A program made the translations under genes and the position numbers. The notes under the pieces were generated by a model. That model did not search any database, was not told where the DNA came from, and saw only the letters and a list, made by a program, of their open reading frames with translations. DNA of 64,000 nt, taken from positions 1-64,000 of the forward strand of contig JANQJP010000009.1 of NCBI GenBank assembly GCA_028281575.1, written 5' to 3'. This stretch comes from Cellvibrionaceae bacterium. GTDB lineage: Bacteria > Pseudomonadota > Gammaproteobacteria > Pseudomonadales > Cellvibrionaceae. The number at the start of each line of letters is the position of its first letter. Positions within the stretch are counted from its first letter, which is position 1. Of the stretch, positions 1 through 8,847 are shown in pieces.

Positions 1-113
1 GTAAGCTTTGTTCGTCGTTCATGTGGAACAACCAAACTACTCGCCTTACCCCTTGATTGGCGCTTTTGCAGCCACAACAGTGGTGATCGAATTCGTGTAG
101 ACAGGCCCTAACG
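1..113. repeat. Left-edge non-coding DNA with a dispersed repeat end
   Basis: No gene can be supported here. Bases 91-110 carry one copy of the dispersed motif, read on the minus strand as TAGGGCCTGTC followed by AATTCGATCACC. It starts four bases beyond the stop of the neighbouring reductase gene. About 40 bases of it resemble the copy at 49.7 kb, including the shared GATCACC and GCGCCA blocks. Bases 1-50 can fold (TTGTTC pairs with GAACAA, GTAAG with CTTAC), so the window may begin inside a structured mobile-element remnant. Identity of the element is not known to me. Confidence 0.45.
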
Positions 114-1103
114 TCAATCGGCAACATGATTTTCCGCACGATTATGAGCTTCGTAAAAGTCGATACTGGGTCCGACCGGCACAACGCCAGTTGGATTTAT
201 TGTTCGATGACTTTGATAGTAATGATTTTTTATATGCTGCATATTTATCGTGTCTGAAACACCAGGGTACTGAAACAGTTCTCGCGTATACGCCCAAAGA
301 TTGGGGTAATCTGAGATCCGCTTGATGTTGCATTTAAAATGGCCAACATAAACCGAATCAAACCTCACCAATGTCGTGAATAAGCGCCAATCGGCCTCTG
401 TAAGCGTTGCCCCAGCGAGATAGCGTTGATTGCTCAAGCGCTGCTCGAGCCAGTCTAGCGTATTAAACAGAGGCGTTATTGCCTCTTCATAGGCTTCCTG
501 TGTCGTCGCAAATCCAGCCCTGTAAACACCGTTGTTGACCGATTGATAAATGCGCTCGTTAAGCTCATCAATTTCACCGCGCAGGGCCACCGGATAGTAG
601 TCGCCAGGTGTGGCACCAAGCGCGTCAAATCCGCTGTTAAACATGCGAATAATTTCAGCCGATTCGTTCGAAACAATAGTGTTTCGTTTTTTATCCCACA
701 GCACCGGAACGGTAACACGACCGCTGTAGTGCTTGTCCGCTGCCGTATAAATTTCGTGATAGTAGCGCGCGTTGTGGATAGGGTCCGCAACCACCCCCTC
801 GCCAGGCTCAAAGGTCCAGCCATGCTCAGCCATATACCAATGAACAACCGAAACCGATATAAGCTGCTCCAATCCTTTTAACTTGCGAAAAATTAAGGTT
901 CTGTTGGCCCAGGGGCATGCGAGCGAGACATAGAGGTGATAGCGACCGGGCTCAGCCTTGAAACCTGATTCGCCGGAAGGGCCCGCGCTGCCGTCGGCAG
1001 TAACCCAATGACGAAATTGCGATGCGGAGCGCTCGAAGCGTCCCTTTGTCACCTTAGTGTCGTACCACTTGTCCTGCCACTGCCCGTCAACAAGCAAACC
1101 CAT
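114..1103 (-). CDS. yqjG: Glutathionyl-hydroquinone reductase (Xi-class GST)
   Basis: 329 residues, the usual length for the ECM4/YqjG family of glutathione transferases, which use glutathione to reduce glutathionyl-hydroquinones in the cytoplasm. The family signature LACPWANR is present with the catalytic Cys at residue 63, the same position as in E. coli YqjG. It is followed by the thioredoxin-fold segment and an all-helical C-terminal domain ending in the HYYxSH(R)xINPTGVVPVGP motif of the family. The ATG is preceded by a good GAGG ribosome site. It is divergent from a LysR-type gene that may regulate it. Confidence 0.93.
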   Translation of the reverse strand: MGLLVDGQWQDKWYDTKVTKGRFERSASQFRHWVTADGSAGPSGESGFKAEPGRYHLYVSLACPWANRTLIFRKLKGLEQLISVSVVHWYMAEHGWTFEPGEGVVADPIHNARYYHEIYTAADKHYSGRVTVPVLWDKKRNTIVSNESAEIIRMFNSGFDALGATPGDYYPVALRGEIDELNERIYQSVNNGVYRAGFATTQEAYEEAITPLFNTLDWLEQRLSNQRYLAGATLTEADWRLFTTLVRFDSVYVGHFKCNIKRISDYPNLWAYTRELFQYPGVSDTINMQHIKNHYYQSHRTINPTGVVPVGPSIDFYEAHNRAENHVAD

Positions 1104-1177
1104 GAAATTTTCCTCACATCACCATCAGCTATTGATGACTTCAGTCTAGGGGTTGTCATTAATTGAATAAAGCGCGA

Positions 1178-1190
1178 TATTTTCAAAATA
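1178..1190. promoter_or_regulatory. Candidate LysR operator in divergent promoter
   Basis: TATTTTCAAAATA is a perfect 13-base palindrome of the T-N11-A form used by LysR-type regulators. It lies in the 117-base divergent gap between the quinone reductase and lysR genes. On the minus strand a TTGAAA within it has 17-base spacing to ATTAAT, a plausible but weak -35/-10 pair for the reductase gene, so binding could control that promoter. This is inferred from sequence only. Confidence 0.4.
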
Positions 1191-1220
1191 CTATTCGCAT
1201 AAAAAGAACAATGGAGTCTC

Positions 1221-2141
1221 ATGGGTCAGCTCGAAGATATGAATGCATTTGTCCGCATTGTTGAGTCCGGAGGCATTGGCCGGGCGGCGCACCAACTCGG
1301 AATCGCCAAATCGGCTGTGAGCCGACGCTTAAACGAACTCGAAATTCAACTGGGTGTGAAGCTACTCAACCGCACGACGCGCGCGCTTACCCTAACCGAC
1401 GCAGGCAGACTCTATTATGAGCGTGCCGTAAAAGTCATAGAGGACGTGGCTGAACTCAATGCATTTACGGCAAACACTGAAGCACAGCTGCGCGGCAGTA
1501 TTCGCGTTTCTCTGCCGGTCACTTTTGGCAATGCACATATGGGCCCTGCAATAAACGATTTTTTGCGGCGCCACCCCGAACTGGAATTTACTATCGACTT
1601 TTCCGACAGGCAGGTCGACCTTATCCAGGAAGGTATAGACCTCGCTATTCGTATCGATAACCTCAGTGACTCAAGCCTGATCGCGCGAAAAATCACCCCT
1701 ATTAGCACGACGTTGTGTGCCTCACCCAACTACTTAGAAGAATTTGGTATGCCACATACTCCCGAGGATCTGAAAAACCACAAGGTGATGCGCTACATCG
1801 GCACGAGCTCGGGCAGTTGGCGCTTAATCGACAACAACGGCGACGTCACGACAATGAAACCCAAGGCAAAACTAAGCGCCAACAACGGTGATTTCCTGTG
1901 CTATCTCGCGTGCGAGGGGCATGGCATTATCATCTCACCGACGTTTATTTGTTGGCAGGAACTGGCGCAAGGTCGCTTGGTAGAGCTTATGCCAGATTAT
2001 CGCGTGGAAGGCCTAAACGCCTTTGCGGTATATCCGAAAACGCGCTATTTATCAGAGCGTGCCCGCGCATTTATCGATCATTTAATTGACTACTTTGGTG
2101 ACACGCCCTATTGGGACAATTGGAAGCAAAATCAGGATTAG
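1221..2141 (+). CDS. LysR-family transcriptional regulator
   Basis: 306 residues with an N-terminal winged helix-turn-helix (about residues 1-60, containing AAHQLGIAKSAVSRRLNELE) and a C-terminal periplasmic-binding-protein-like effector domain (about 90-300). The sequence is closest in style to the large AaeR/PA0477-like group that often sits divergent from the enzyme it controls. Here the divergent neighbour is a glutathionyl-hydroquinone reductase, so quinone or electrophile stress is a reasonable but unproven signal. GGAG lies at good spacing before the ATG. Confidence 0.9.
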   Translation: MGQLEDMNAFVRIVESGGIGRAAHQLGIAKSAVSRRLNELEIQLGVKLLNRTTRALTLTDAGRLYYERAVKVIEDVAELNAFTANTEAQLRGSIRVSLPVTFGNAHMGPAINDFLRRHPELEFTIDFSDRQVDLIQEGIDLAIRIDNLSDSSLIARKITPISTTLCASPNYLEEFGMPHTPEDLKNHKVMRYIGTSSGSWRLIDNNGDVTTMKPKAKLSANNGDFLCYLACEGHGIIISPTFICWQELAQGRLVELMPDYRVEGLNAFAVYPKTRYLSERARAFIDHLIDYFGDTPYWDNWKQNQD

Positions 2142-2159
2142 ACCATGGCCAAACAGGGC

Positions 2160-2187
2160 TTCCCGTCCTAACAAAATAGGACGGGAA
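2160..2187. terminator. Bidirectional hairpin between convergent genes
   Basis: An 11-base perfect stem, TTCCCGTCCTA with TAGGACGGGAA, closes a six-base loop. It lies between the convergent lysR gene and the AgmX-like gene. There is no long T-run, so it may act as a weak terminator or as an mRNA 3' end stabiliser for both transcripts. Confidence 0.55.
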
Positions 2188-2196
2188 CAGCGTCGA

Positions 2197-3150
2197 TTAA
2201 TAAGGCAGGAAATCGAAAGAGTAGTTTAATGTGGTTTTCAGCACATCCTTGGCACCGAAACTAATTAATCTGATTCGCGCGAGAAGTTTGCGTTCCAGAT
2301 CGGGGTCGGCGAGTTCACTGCTTACAATAGAGGCGGATGAAACTTTTCCGTTTGCCTCGATCACAAGCTTAAATACAACCTTGCCTTCAAGCGCCGGATT
2401 TTTGCGCAGTGCCCGATTGTATATGGCATAAATAACACCCTTGTTCTTATCCATAACTTTGCGGATATCCTCATCGCTGCGATAAGAACGTTCGCGCGGA
2501 GGCGCCTTTTTTGCCTGTGTCGCTTTGCCTGCTGAATCTGCAAGCTTACTGCTTACCTTGGTATTTTCTTTACCGGAAAGCGCAACACCGCCGGTATTGC
2601 GACTCATATTGGATGTTGTGATACCGCCACTCGATGCAGTGGCACCGCTGGTGATAATCGAACGGTCCAGTTCGGCCGCTTCACCCGTAGATTGGGTAAG
2701 TTCATCTGCGTTCACATCACTGAGATCGAAAGCCTCACGCATATCTGACAAGGCATCTGCAAACTGATTGATTTCAGCCTCGGCTACTTCACGCGCCTCC
2801 TCTATAAGCTGCGCAGGTTCGGGCTCTTCGACAATCTCTGGCTCCGGCTCAGGCTCTGGTTCGGGTTCTTCGGGTTTTTCCTCTTCCTCCTCCGGCTCCT
2901 CCTCTTCGGGGTCAGGAGGTGGAGGCGGCGGTGGCAATGCTTCTTCCTCGAGTTGAACCTGCGCTAACTCTGGCGGTAAACGCTCGAGCTCTTCGCGTGT
3001 AGGCTCCGGCACATCCCAAAGAGTGATCGCGATCGAGATCACCAAAAAGACCAGCGTAAACACAGCGAGAATTTTGTAATAGCGCGGATTGTCTTGAAGT
3101 GACGAACTCCAGGGTAACTGCAAATTTGGTGCGGCGATCGGTGTTGCCAT
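2197..3150 (-). CDS. AgmX/TonB-like envelope-spanning protein
   Basis: 317 residues. One transmembrane helix at about 26-47 follows a short cytoplasmic tail. Next come a long Pro/Glu-rich periplasmic stretch (about 48-115, many PEPEPE repeats), a low-complexity linker, and a C-terminal AgmX/PglI domain of TonB_C type (about 225-317, with the GKVVFKLVIEANGKV core). This is TonB architecture: inner-membrane anchor, rigid spacer, outer-membrane contact domain. It is the last gene of the TolQ/TolR/TolR/TPR cluster and probably carries motor force to the outer envelope. The closest described relatives I know are GltG and GltJ of the Myxococcus gliding machine, which also have cytoplasmic domains missing here. 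Confidence 0.8.
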   Translation of the reverse strand: MATPIAAPNLQLPWSSSLQDNPRYYKILAVFTLVFLVISIAITLWDVPEPTREELERLPPELAQVQLEEEALPPPPPPPDPEEEEPEEEEEKPEEPEPEPEPEPEIVEEPEPAQLIEEAREVAEAEINQFADALSDMREAFDLSDVNADELTQSTGEAAELDRSIITSGATASSGGITTSNMSRNTGGVALSGKENTKVSSKLADSAGKATQAKKAPPRERSYRSDEDIRKVMDKNKGVIYAIYNRALRKNPALEGKVVFKLVIEANGKVSSASIVSSELADPDLERKLLARIRLISFGAKDVLKTTLNYSFDFLPY

Positions 3151-3151
3151 A

Positions 3152-3688
3152 TTAGCCCTCCACCGCTTCGCCGCTGGCCTCTATCGGCTCCGACTTATCT
3201 TCAACCTGGCTGACAGCCAGCGAGATATTGCGATACTCCGATTTAGCACAGGTCGACATCACTTTTTTCAACAAAGCATACGGCGTGTCCTTATCCGCCA
3301 TAATATTTACGAAACGACCCAGCTTGGCGGCTTCGTCATCGCGATAAGGTTTGCGGTTGGCCTGGTGATTAAGTTCTTTTTTCAAACCTTCGATGTCAGC
3401 TGAGCTGGACAAATCGATATCGACAAGATCAGCCACCTTGCGGCCACTCACAAGAATATTTTCTTTGTTAACCATCACCACTAAGGTTTCAGCAGGTTTT
3501 TGTTCGGCAATGGATTCCGGCAATTTAATGGACTTGTCACTTTGCAACACTTCAACATCGGAGGAGTTCACCAACAGAAAAAATACCAGGATGGTAAAGA
3601 TATCCATTAACGAGACGAGATTTAGCTTGGATGTTTTTGCGCGACGGTGATGCCTGTCCATGCGCTTGGCGTGTATGGATTTTTTCAC
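3152..3688 (-). CDS. TolR/ExbD-family motor subunit, Asp present
   Basis: 178 residues. A basic N-terminus leads into one transmembrane helix (about 23-42) containing SLMDIFTILVFFLLV. Asp29 occupies the position of the proton-carrying Asp of ExbD and TolR. The rest is a periplasmic domain longer than in TolR. It overlaps the upstream TolR-like gene by four bases and is followed immediately by the AgmX-like gene, so the three products are probably made together. By family knowledge it should pair with the TolQ-like protein as a proton-driven stator. Confidence 0.85.
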   Translation of the reverse strand: MKKSIHAKRMDRHHRRAKTSKLNLVSLMDIFTILVFFLLVNSSDVEVLQSDKSIKLPESIAEQKPAETLVVMVNKENILVSGRKVADLVDIDLSSSADIEGLKKELNHQANRKPYRDDEAAKLGRFVNIMADKDTPYALLKKVMSTCAKSEYRNISLAVSQVEDKSEPIEASGEAVEG

Positions 3689-4233
3689 TGCGCGCCCCCT
3701 TCGCTTTCAGGGGCATCATCGACGGGTGCGTCACCCAAAGATATGACCGGAAATAACTTGGCTTCAACAACCGACGCGGCGACAACCGCTTTAAAGCTTC
3801 GAACGGTGTCCATCGATTTAATAATTGTTTGATAATCCGTGTCCGGTCTGGACAGAATTAATATGTCGTCCTTTTCTATCCCCTGCGCTTCAAGCTTGCG
3901 CTTAACTTCACGCAAAACTGTCGATAACAGTTTGAAATTGTGTACCAATTCGCCTGTTTCTTCATCTTCAATTTTGGGCAGGCGCTTCAGCGGCGCACCC
4001 GCTGGGTAATTAATAATGAGCTCATCGTCCTCAATGACGAGTTCAAGCGCTTCTTTTTTTGGATCGTCTGTCGGCTTCGAATCGGAGGCAAGATCCGGCA
4101 ACTTTAGATCCAAAACTGAGATATGGGAAAACACCATACTCATAAGCAGCACAGGAACCAGAATAATCATCAGGTTCATAAATGAGGTGATGTCGAGTTC
4201 CGCCTCTTTATTGCGAAATCTACTTCTACGCAT
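3685..4233 (-). CDS. TolR/ExbD-family subunit with Asn replacing key Asp
   Basis: 182 residues, with one transmembrane helix at about 17-36 and a periplasmic domain. Aligning LDITSFMNLMIILV with E. coli ExbD (INVTPFIDVMLVLL) puts Asn20 where the essential proton-carrying Asp lies, while the neighbouring TolR paralogue keeps Asp. This subunit may therefore not carry protons and might form an asymmetric heterodimer with its neighbour. It lies between the TolQ-like gene (34 bases upstream) and the second TolR-like gene (four-base overlap). Confidence 0.82.
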   Translation of the reverse strand: MRRSRFRNKEAELDITSFMNLMIILVPVLLMSMVFSHISVLDLKLPDLASDSKPTDDPKKEALELVIEDDELIINYPAGAPLKRLPKIEDEETGELVHNFKLLSTVLREVKRKLEAQGIEKDDILILSRPDTDYQTIIKSMDTVRSFKAVVAASVVEAKLFPVISLGDAPVDDAPESEGGAQ

Positions 4234-4267
4234 AGCATTAACCGCCCGTAAAGTTCATCAACTAGGG

Positions 4268-4924
4268 TTATTTGTCTGTGGTTCGGGTACGAGTGGTTAA
4301 ATTGTTAGCGTTCGACATTAAGTTCAGACATTTCGTGCCTGCCATCTCAAGACTGTCGACAATTTCAGTGGTTTTCTCAATCAGCATGGCGTGCAAAAGC
4401 AGCAGGGGGATGGCTGACATCAAGCCAAACGCGGTTGTATTCATCGCAAGTGAAATACTTTGCGAGAGCAAGGTCGCTTTTTCGGCAGGATCAGCATTTG
4501 CCACCGCGGTAAACGCTTCGATCAGGCCCATAATGGTGCCGAGTAAACCGAGCAGGGTCGCGATATTTGCCAGGGTCGCGAGATATGCTGTGCGCTTTTC
4601 CAAACGCGGCACAGCCTCCATAACGCCTTCCTCCATCGCGTATTCAATCTCATCGCGTCGCGGCGTTTGCTGCATGCGCGCAATACCGGTGGCAACAATG
4701 CGACCAATCGGTGCCGTGGTCGCACGAGCGAGTTCAATCACAGCAGCGTAGTCTTTCTTCCGAAGCAAAGGCAGCATGCGATCAAACGCCTTGCGGTTGG
4801 ATGTCTTTGCACCAGTGAGAAATACCCAGCGCTCAATCGCGATAGCAAGGCCGACGACCAACACTATCGCAATGGGGTACATGAATTCTTCACCGGCCTG
4901 GAAGAACGAAATTATGTTATTCAT
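4268..4924 (-). CDS. TolQ/ExbB/MotA-family proton channel subunit
   Basis: 218 residues with three predicted transmembrane helices (about 14-36, 118-143 and 160-183). The family pattern LANIATLLGLLGTIMGLIEAF precedes SLAMNTTAFGLMSAIPLLLLH, as in TolQ and ExbB. It probably forms the pentameric channel around a TolR-type dimer. It differs from true TolQ in context: it is linked to two TolR-like and several TPR genes and not to tolA, tolB or pal. This matches AglR of the Myxococcus Agl motor by gene order, though orthology is inferred. Confidence 0.87.
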   Translation of the reverse strand: MNNIISFFQAGEEFMYPIAIVLVVGLAIAIERWVFLTGAKTSNRKAFDRMLPLLRKKDYAAVIELARATTAPIGRIVATGIARMQQTPRRDEIEYAMEEGVMEAVPRLEKRTAYLATLANIATLLGLLGTIMGLIEAFTAVANADPAEKATLLSQSISLAMNTTAFGLMSAIPLLLLHAMLIEKTTEIVDSLEMAGTKCLNLMSNANNLTTRTRTTDK

Positions 4925-4977
4925 CGTTTGTTTGCCTCCTAAACGATAGGGAAAAAACTAATAGTAGGAAAAGAAAT

Positions 4978-5262
4978 TTATTCGAGAACTCCGTCGGTCG
5001 TATCGACTAGGGTTTCGAAGTACTGGACTTCACGTTGATGCTCGCTGCGCTCAACATGATCGAATACGTCGCTAAGACGGCTTTCTAAGCCTTGATTAAG
5101 TATGGTGTTATCTTTGGTTTGTTTCCAGGGAACGATATAAAGCACCTTGGGCTGCTCCTGATTACCGGTAATCGTAGCGCCCAGATTCACAACTTCTTTG
5201 TCCTGTGCCTGCAGGTATCCAGCGAACATTAATAGGGATATCACGACAACTAATTTATTCAT
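4978..5262 (-). CDS. Small secreted protein of the TolQR-TPR cluster
   Basis: 94 residues from the chosen ATG; a TTG nine bases earlier would overlap the previous stop. A signal peptide (about 1-19, ending LQAQ) precedes a short periplasmic protein with the segment GNQEQPKVLYIVPWK. I do not recognise a domain. Its position between a TPR lipoprotein and the TolQ-like gene, all on one strand with tiny gaps, says it belongs to the same envelope complex. Confidence 0.72.
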   Translation of the reverse strand: MNKLVVVISLLMFAGYLQAQDKEVVNLGATITGNQEQPKVLYIVPWKQTKDNTILNQGLESRLSDVFDHVERSEHQREVQYFETLVDTTDGVLE

Positions 5263-5267
5263 ATTTA

Positions 5268-5969
5268 TCAACCCGGTTGTTGCGCCATACGCCGCTGAAG
5301 ATCGATGATCCAGCCCTTGAGCCGGCGGTCTTCTTCAGTCGAAAGCTTTTGCGCGAGTTCGAAGTGACTCAACGCCAGTTCAAGCTTGCCCAGATACATG
5401 TCGTAGAGCACACCCAAATTAATTAACGATTCGCGGTGGTGAGGCCACAGTGCTAAAGCATCCTTGTAAGTACTTTCGGCTTCTTCAAAACGGCCCATCT
5501 CCCGATAGATAACACCAAGATTAGTATAGGCATCAAAGGCGTATTTGTTGGTACTGATCGCGAACTGGTAGGTTTTTTCCGCTTCTTCCAACTTTCCTGT
5601 GCGCTGATAGACGATCGCCAGATTGGTGTAAACACCGGCGAGCTTGGGGTAGGTTTCTGTCATTACCAACAAAAGCCCCTCAGCCTTAACCCAGTCTTCC
5701 GCCAGCATTGCACGCTTTGCGTCGGCAAATTCCTGTTTCGCTGCCGCTGGCACACTTACACGGCTGGGCGATTCGGGTCGCGGAATCGCGATCAATGGCG
5801 CATCCTCTGCAGTGCTCTCCTGCGCCTGAGGAAGCTCGGCGTGATCTTCCACCACTTGCGTATCATCTTCTTTACCACCAATTACCGGCAATTGCGCACA
5901 AGCAGCAAGCGTCACCGCCACAACAGCGATATAAAACCATTTAGCCAAATCGCTACTAGTAAATCGCAT
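5268..5969 (-). CDS. TPR lipoprotein
   Basis: 233 residues. The lipoprotein signal ends with TLAAC, giving lipidated Cys24. After an acidic linker come about four tetratricopeptide repeats (residues 80-225; for example LAIVYQRTGKLEEAEKTYQFA and then LGVIYREMGRFEEAESTYKDAL in adjoining units). It probably acts as a scaffold at the inner face of the outer membrane. The ATG has a strong GAGGTGAG site lying inside the end of the upstream TPR gene (14-base overlap), so translation is coupled. Confidence 0.85.
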   Translation of the reverse strand: MRFTSSDLAKWFYIAVVAVTLAACAQLPVIGGKEDDTQVVEDHAELPQAQESTAEDAPLIAIPRPESPSRVSVPAAAKQEFADAKRAMLAEDWVKAEGLLLVMTETYPKLAGVYTNLAIVYQRTGKLEEAEKTYQFAISTNKYAFDAYTNLGVIYREMGRFEEAESTYKDALALWPHHRESLINLGVLYDMYLGKLELALSHFELAQKLSTEEDRRLKGWIIDLQRRMAQQPG

Positions 5970-8847
5970 CGCTCACCTCTACCAATTGCTCCCGCTTGCC
6001 ATAACGTGCGGGCAGGATCTTGGCAAGCTCGACAAAACTTTCCTTAACCCAATCATCGTAAATACCCTGCTGGGTTCGCCTGGTATTGCTGGTAAACAGA
6101 TCAATGGCCTTTTCTTCAAACGGGTAAGCTTGCTCTTCAAGCAATATCTCATACTGATCCAATGCGAGTGCGTCCAGGCCTTTTGGTCGCTGCGAGTTCA
6201 TCAAATCGGCGCTTAACGTTGCGTAAATCATAGCGATACGGTGATTCGCTTCCGTGACATATTCGGCAATACCGAAATCCATGATCTTTTTGTAATAGTC
6301 GAGCGTTTTGTCCATCGCACGTTTTTTCTTCTTCATGCTTTTTTTGATAGGCAGAGACAGCTTGACCTTTTCAAATGCCCGGTATTCATCGTAAGCAAAT
6401 TTACTCATCGCCATTGCAGCTAACGAACGCGAACGATCTGTTCGCTGAGCACCCGCATTAGCATCTTCTTCAATTAATTTTTTTAACCAAAAATCTTTTT
6501 TACCCGGCTGACCGGTCTTTTCATATAACTCAACCATATGGAAGCGCGCTTCTGTTGCTATACTAAAGGGCTCAGGGTAAGTGTGCGCATATTTGCGATA
6601 GTGAATTATCGCCTGGTCTAAATTACCCGAACGTTCATAGAGTTCTGCAGAAAGATACAACGACGTGCGTTGCTGCTCCGGGTCTCCCGACTCAGACATG
6701 ACACTCAAAATAGCGGCGGCCTTACCCCATTGCTGAGACTCCTGATAAACCAACGCATATTTAGGTGCGAGCGTTTGGGTTAATTCGTGACTGGGGTAAC
6801 GCGCTTTAAAAGCATCCAGTTCTTTTTCTGCCCTCGACCAGTCGCGCAATTCAATTAAATAATTCGTCGCGTCGTAATGGGCCGTCATTGCAATATCACT
6901 GTTTGGTGCAATTTCCCGAATGCTGAGTAAGCGCGTAATCGCTCCCTCGCGATCACCTGCAGCCAACTGCAACTCAGACTGGCGGTAAATACTGGCCGCC
7001 ACCCGTTCGATAAGCTCTGCGCGTTGCGGGTCATTTGGACTGAGTAGGGAGAGCAGTTCTCTATAAGCCCATTCGGCCTCAGAATACTGTCCTAAATCGA
7101 AGCGACTGTGCGCCAATATTAACCAAGCGGTTTTTTCCAACGCCAAAGCCTGTTGCGGTTGCCATTGCGTAAGCTGTTGTGCGATGGTCGCAGCCCTCAG
7201 TAATTCCCCCTGCTCAAATAATTCTTGTGCAGCTTTTGTCAGCACAGGCACGGCGCGTGAATCGGTCGAAAAATAATTACTAAAAGAAATAGCGCTATCA
7301 ATTTTTCTCGACTGCCACTGCAAATGTATTTGCATGTCGATGTCGTCTTTTGGTGTTGAGGTCTTCTCAACCAGTTCCGCCATCGTAACTATCGCCGCAT
7401 AACCCGCATCAGGCCCACGTTTTTTATCGACATATTGATAGGCAACTGTTTCATAAGACTCGACCGCCTCTGGCAAACGGCCCGCCGAATAGTAAGCCTC
7501 GGCCTGTAAAAAAGTCATTTCAGGTGTAGCGCCATCCTGGGGAAAGGTGAACGCGTACTCGCCGTATAATTCTGCAGCGCGCATATAACCCGGGGCCGAT
7601 GTCTCCGGTTTCTTTTTAGGTTTTTTCCCCGCGGCAACTTGCTGCTCGTACTTGGTTTTTTCTTCGTCTAGCGCCTGAGCTTCGGCATGGTGGAAGCTCG
7701 AAAGTTCGGTAAGGTAGGTTTTAAGATAAGGTTTAAGTGATTCGCGGCGCAACTCATCGCGTGCGCGCCAAAAATCACTATAGGCGCCGTAGTTGCGAAC
7801 AAATTCTTCTTTCGCCGGCAAAATAAGACTTGGGAAATTTCCCTGCTGATAAACATCTATAGCTTTAACGCTAAACGCAGGACTTTGGTCAGTATCTGGG
7901 AATTCCTTTACATAATGTAAATATGTATCAGCGCTGTCGCGAAACCGGTCTTTTTCATAATAGAGCTCGCCGAGATTCGCGTAGAGCATAAATTGATAAT
8001 GCCTTTCACCTAAATTGCGATACACCTCAGTAATCGTGTTTGCACCATCCAAATAGGAAAACGCGATACTTAGAATTCGCAAGGTATCTTTGGCGAGATT
8101 TTTTCTACTGTTACTTAACGCTTCAAAATCCTGCCCTTCAATTAAGGTGCGATCCAAAACTTCGGTAAACGAGGGAATGGATGCGCGATAGCGCCCGCGC
8201 TTAAAACGCGTCCATCCATGCATATAAACAGCATTGGTATAAAAAGGTGTTTCGTCGCCGACAGTCATCACCTTTGCATATAATTTTTCAGCGGCGACAT
8301 AATCTCTGTTCGTGAAGGCTAATTCGGCCTGGCGAAAATCGGCTTCGGCAGCAAACGCGGATTCCGGGAAGTGCGTTACCAGGCGTTCGAGTACTTCATT
8401 TGATTCATCAATACGTCCATCCAGTGCGTAAGCTTTCGATAATTGATAAAGCAAACGCTCATTACTCGGCACACCTTGCTCACCCTGGCGGGCTTGATTT
8501 AACTCGAGTAACTCCTGATACATGGAAATGGCATCGGTGAAAAATTCGCGCTGCTCTGCGATTTCTATTTGTTCGGTTTCGCTGCGCGCCATTTCTATGT
8601 CCGCGAGACGAATTAAAATGCGATGGCGAATTTCCGGATCGTTAGCCACATCCAGTGCAGCCCGATAGCTGTCTTCAATTTGATCCAGGGATGCCACAGG
8701 CACCGGCATTGGCTCCTCTGGAAGTGTTTGCACTGGAAGATCAGCAAGCGTCCGCCCATAGCTTTTTTTAGGCTTGTCTTTGTTGCTTGAACACGCGACA
8801 ACAAAAAGCGCTGACAAAACAAACATCAGAAGCCGCCGAATATTCAC
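5956..8847 (-). CDS. Large TPR outer-membrane lipoprotein
   Basis: 963 residues. The signal ends in FVVAC, giving lipidated Cys19, followed by a Lys-rich linker and a nearly continuous array of tetratricopeptide and Sel1-like helical hairpins to the C-terminus (for example AEKLYAKVMTVGDETPF and YRKYAHTYPEPFSIATEARF). The start is GTG with an AGGAGG site seven bases upstream, and it overlaps the previous gene by four bases. It is probably the main periplasmic scaffold of the TolQR-linked complex. It is comparable in kind to the TPR proteins GltD and GltE of Myxococcus; direct orthology is not shown. Confidence 0.83.
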   Translation of the reverse strand: MNIRRLLMFVLSALFVVACSSNKDKPKKSYGRTLADLPVQTLPEEPMPVPVASLDQIEDSYRAALDVANDPEIRHRILIRLADIEMARSETEQIEIAEQREFFTDAISMYQELLELNQARQGEQGVPSNERLLYQLSKAYALDGRIDESNEVLERLVTHFPESAFAAEADFRQAELAFTNRDYVAAEKLYAKVMTVGDETPFYTNAVYMHGWTRFKRGRYRASIPSFTEVLDRTLIEGQDFEALSNSRKNLAKDTLRILSIAFSYLDGANTITEVYRNLGERHYQFMLYANLGELYYEKDRFRDSADTYLHYVKEFPDTDQSPAFSVKAIDVYQQGNFPSLILPAKEEFVRNYGAYSDFWRARDELRRESLKPYLKTYLTELSSFHHAEAQALDEEKTKYEQQVAAGKKPKKKPETSAPGYMRAAELYGEYAFTFPQDGATPEMTFLQAEAYYSAGRLPEAVESYETVAYQYVDKKRGPDAGYAAIVTMAELVEKTSTPKDDIDMQIHLQWQSRKIDSAISFSNYFSTDSRAVPVLTKAAQELFEQGELLRAATIAQQLTQWQPQQALALEKTAWLILAHSRFDLGQYSEAEWAYRELLSLLSPNDPQRAELIERVAASIYRQSELQLAAGDREGAITRLLSIREIAPNSDIAMTAHYDATNYLIELRDWSRAEKELDAFKARYPSHELTQTLAPKYALVYQESQQWGKAAAILSVMSESGDPEQQRTSLYLSAELYERSGNLDQAIIHYRKYAHTYPEPFSIATEARFHMVELYEKTGQPGKKDFWLKKLIEEDANAGAQRTDRSRSLAAMAMSKFAYDEYRAFEKVKLSLPIKKSMKKKKRAMDKTLDYYKKIMDFGIAEYVTEANHRIAMIYATLSADLMNSQRPKGLDALALDQYEILLEEQAYPFEEKAIDLFTSNTRRTQQGIYDDWVKESFVELAKILPARYGKREQLVEVSDAIY

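Noticed and set aside
2768-2956. Ser/Gly-rich plus-strand frame
   Set aside because: It is the antisense of the Glu/Pro-rich spacer of the AgmX-like protein, so the composition is a by-product.
4272-4751. 159-codon open frame on the plus strand
   Set aside because: It is antisense to the TolQ-like gene, whose family motifs are clear.
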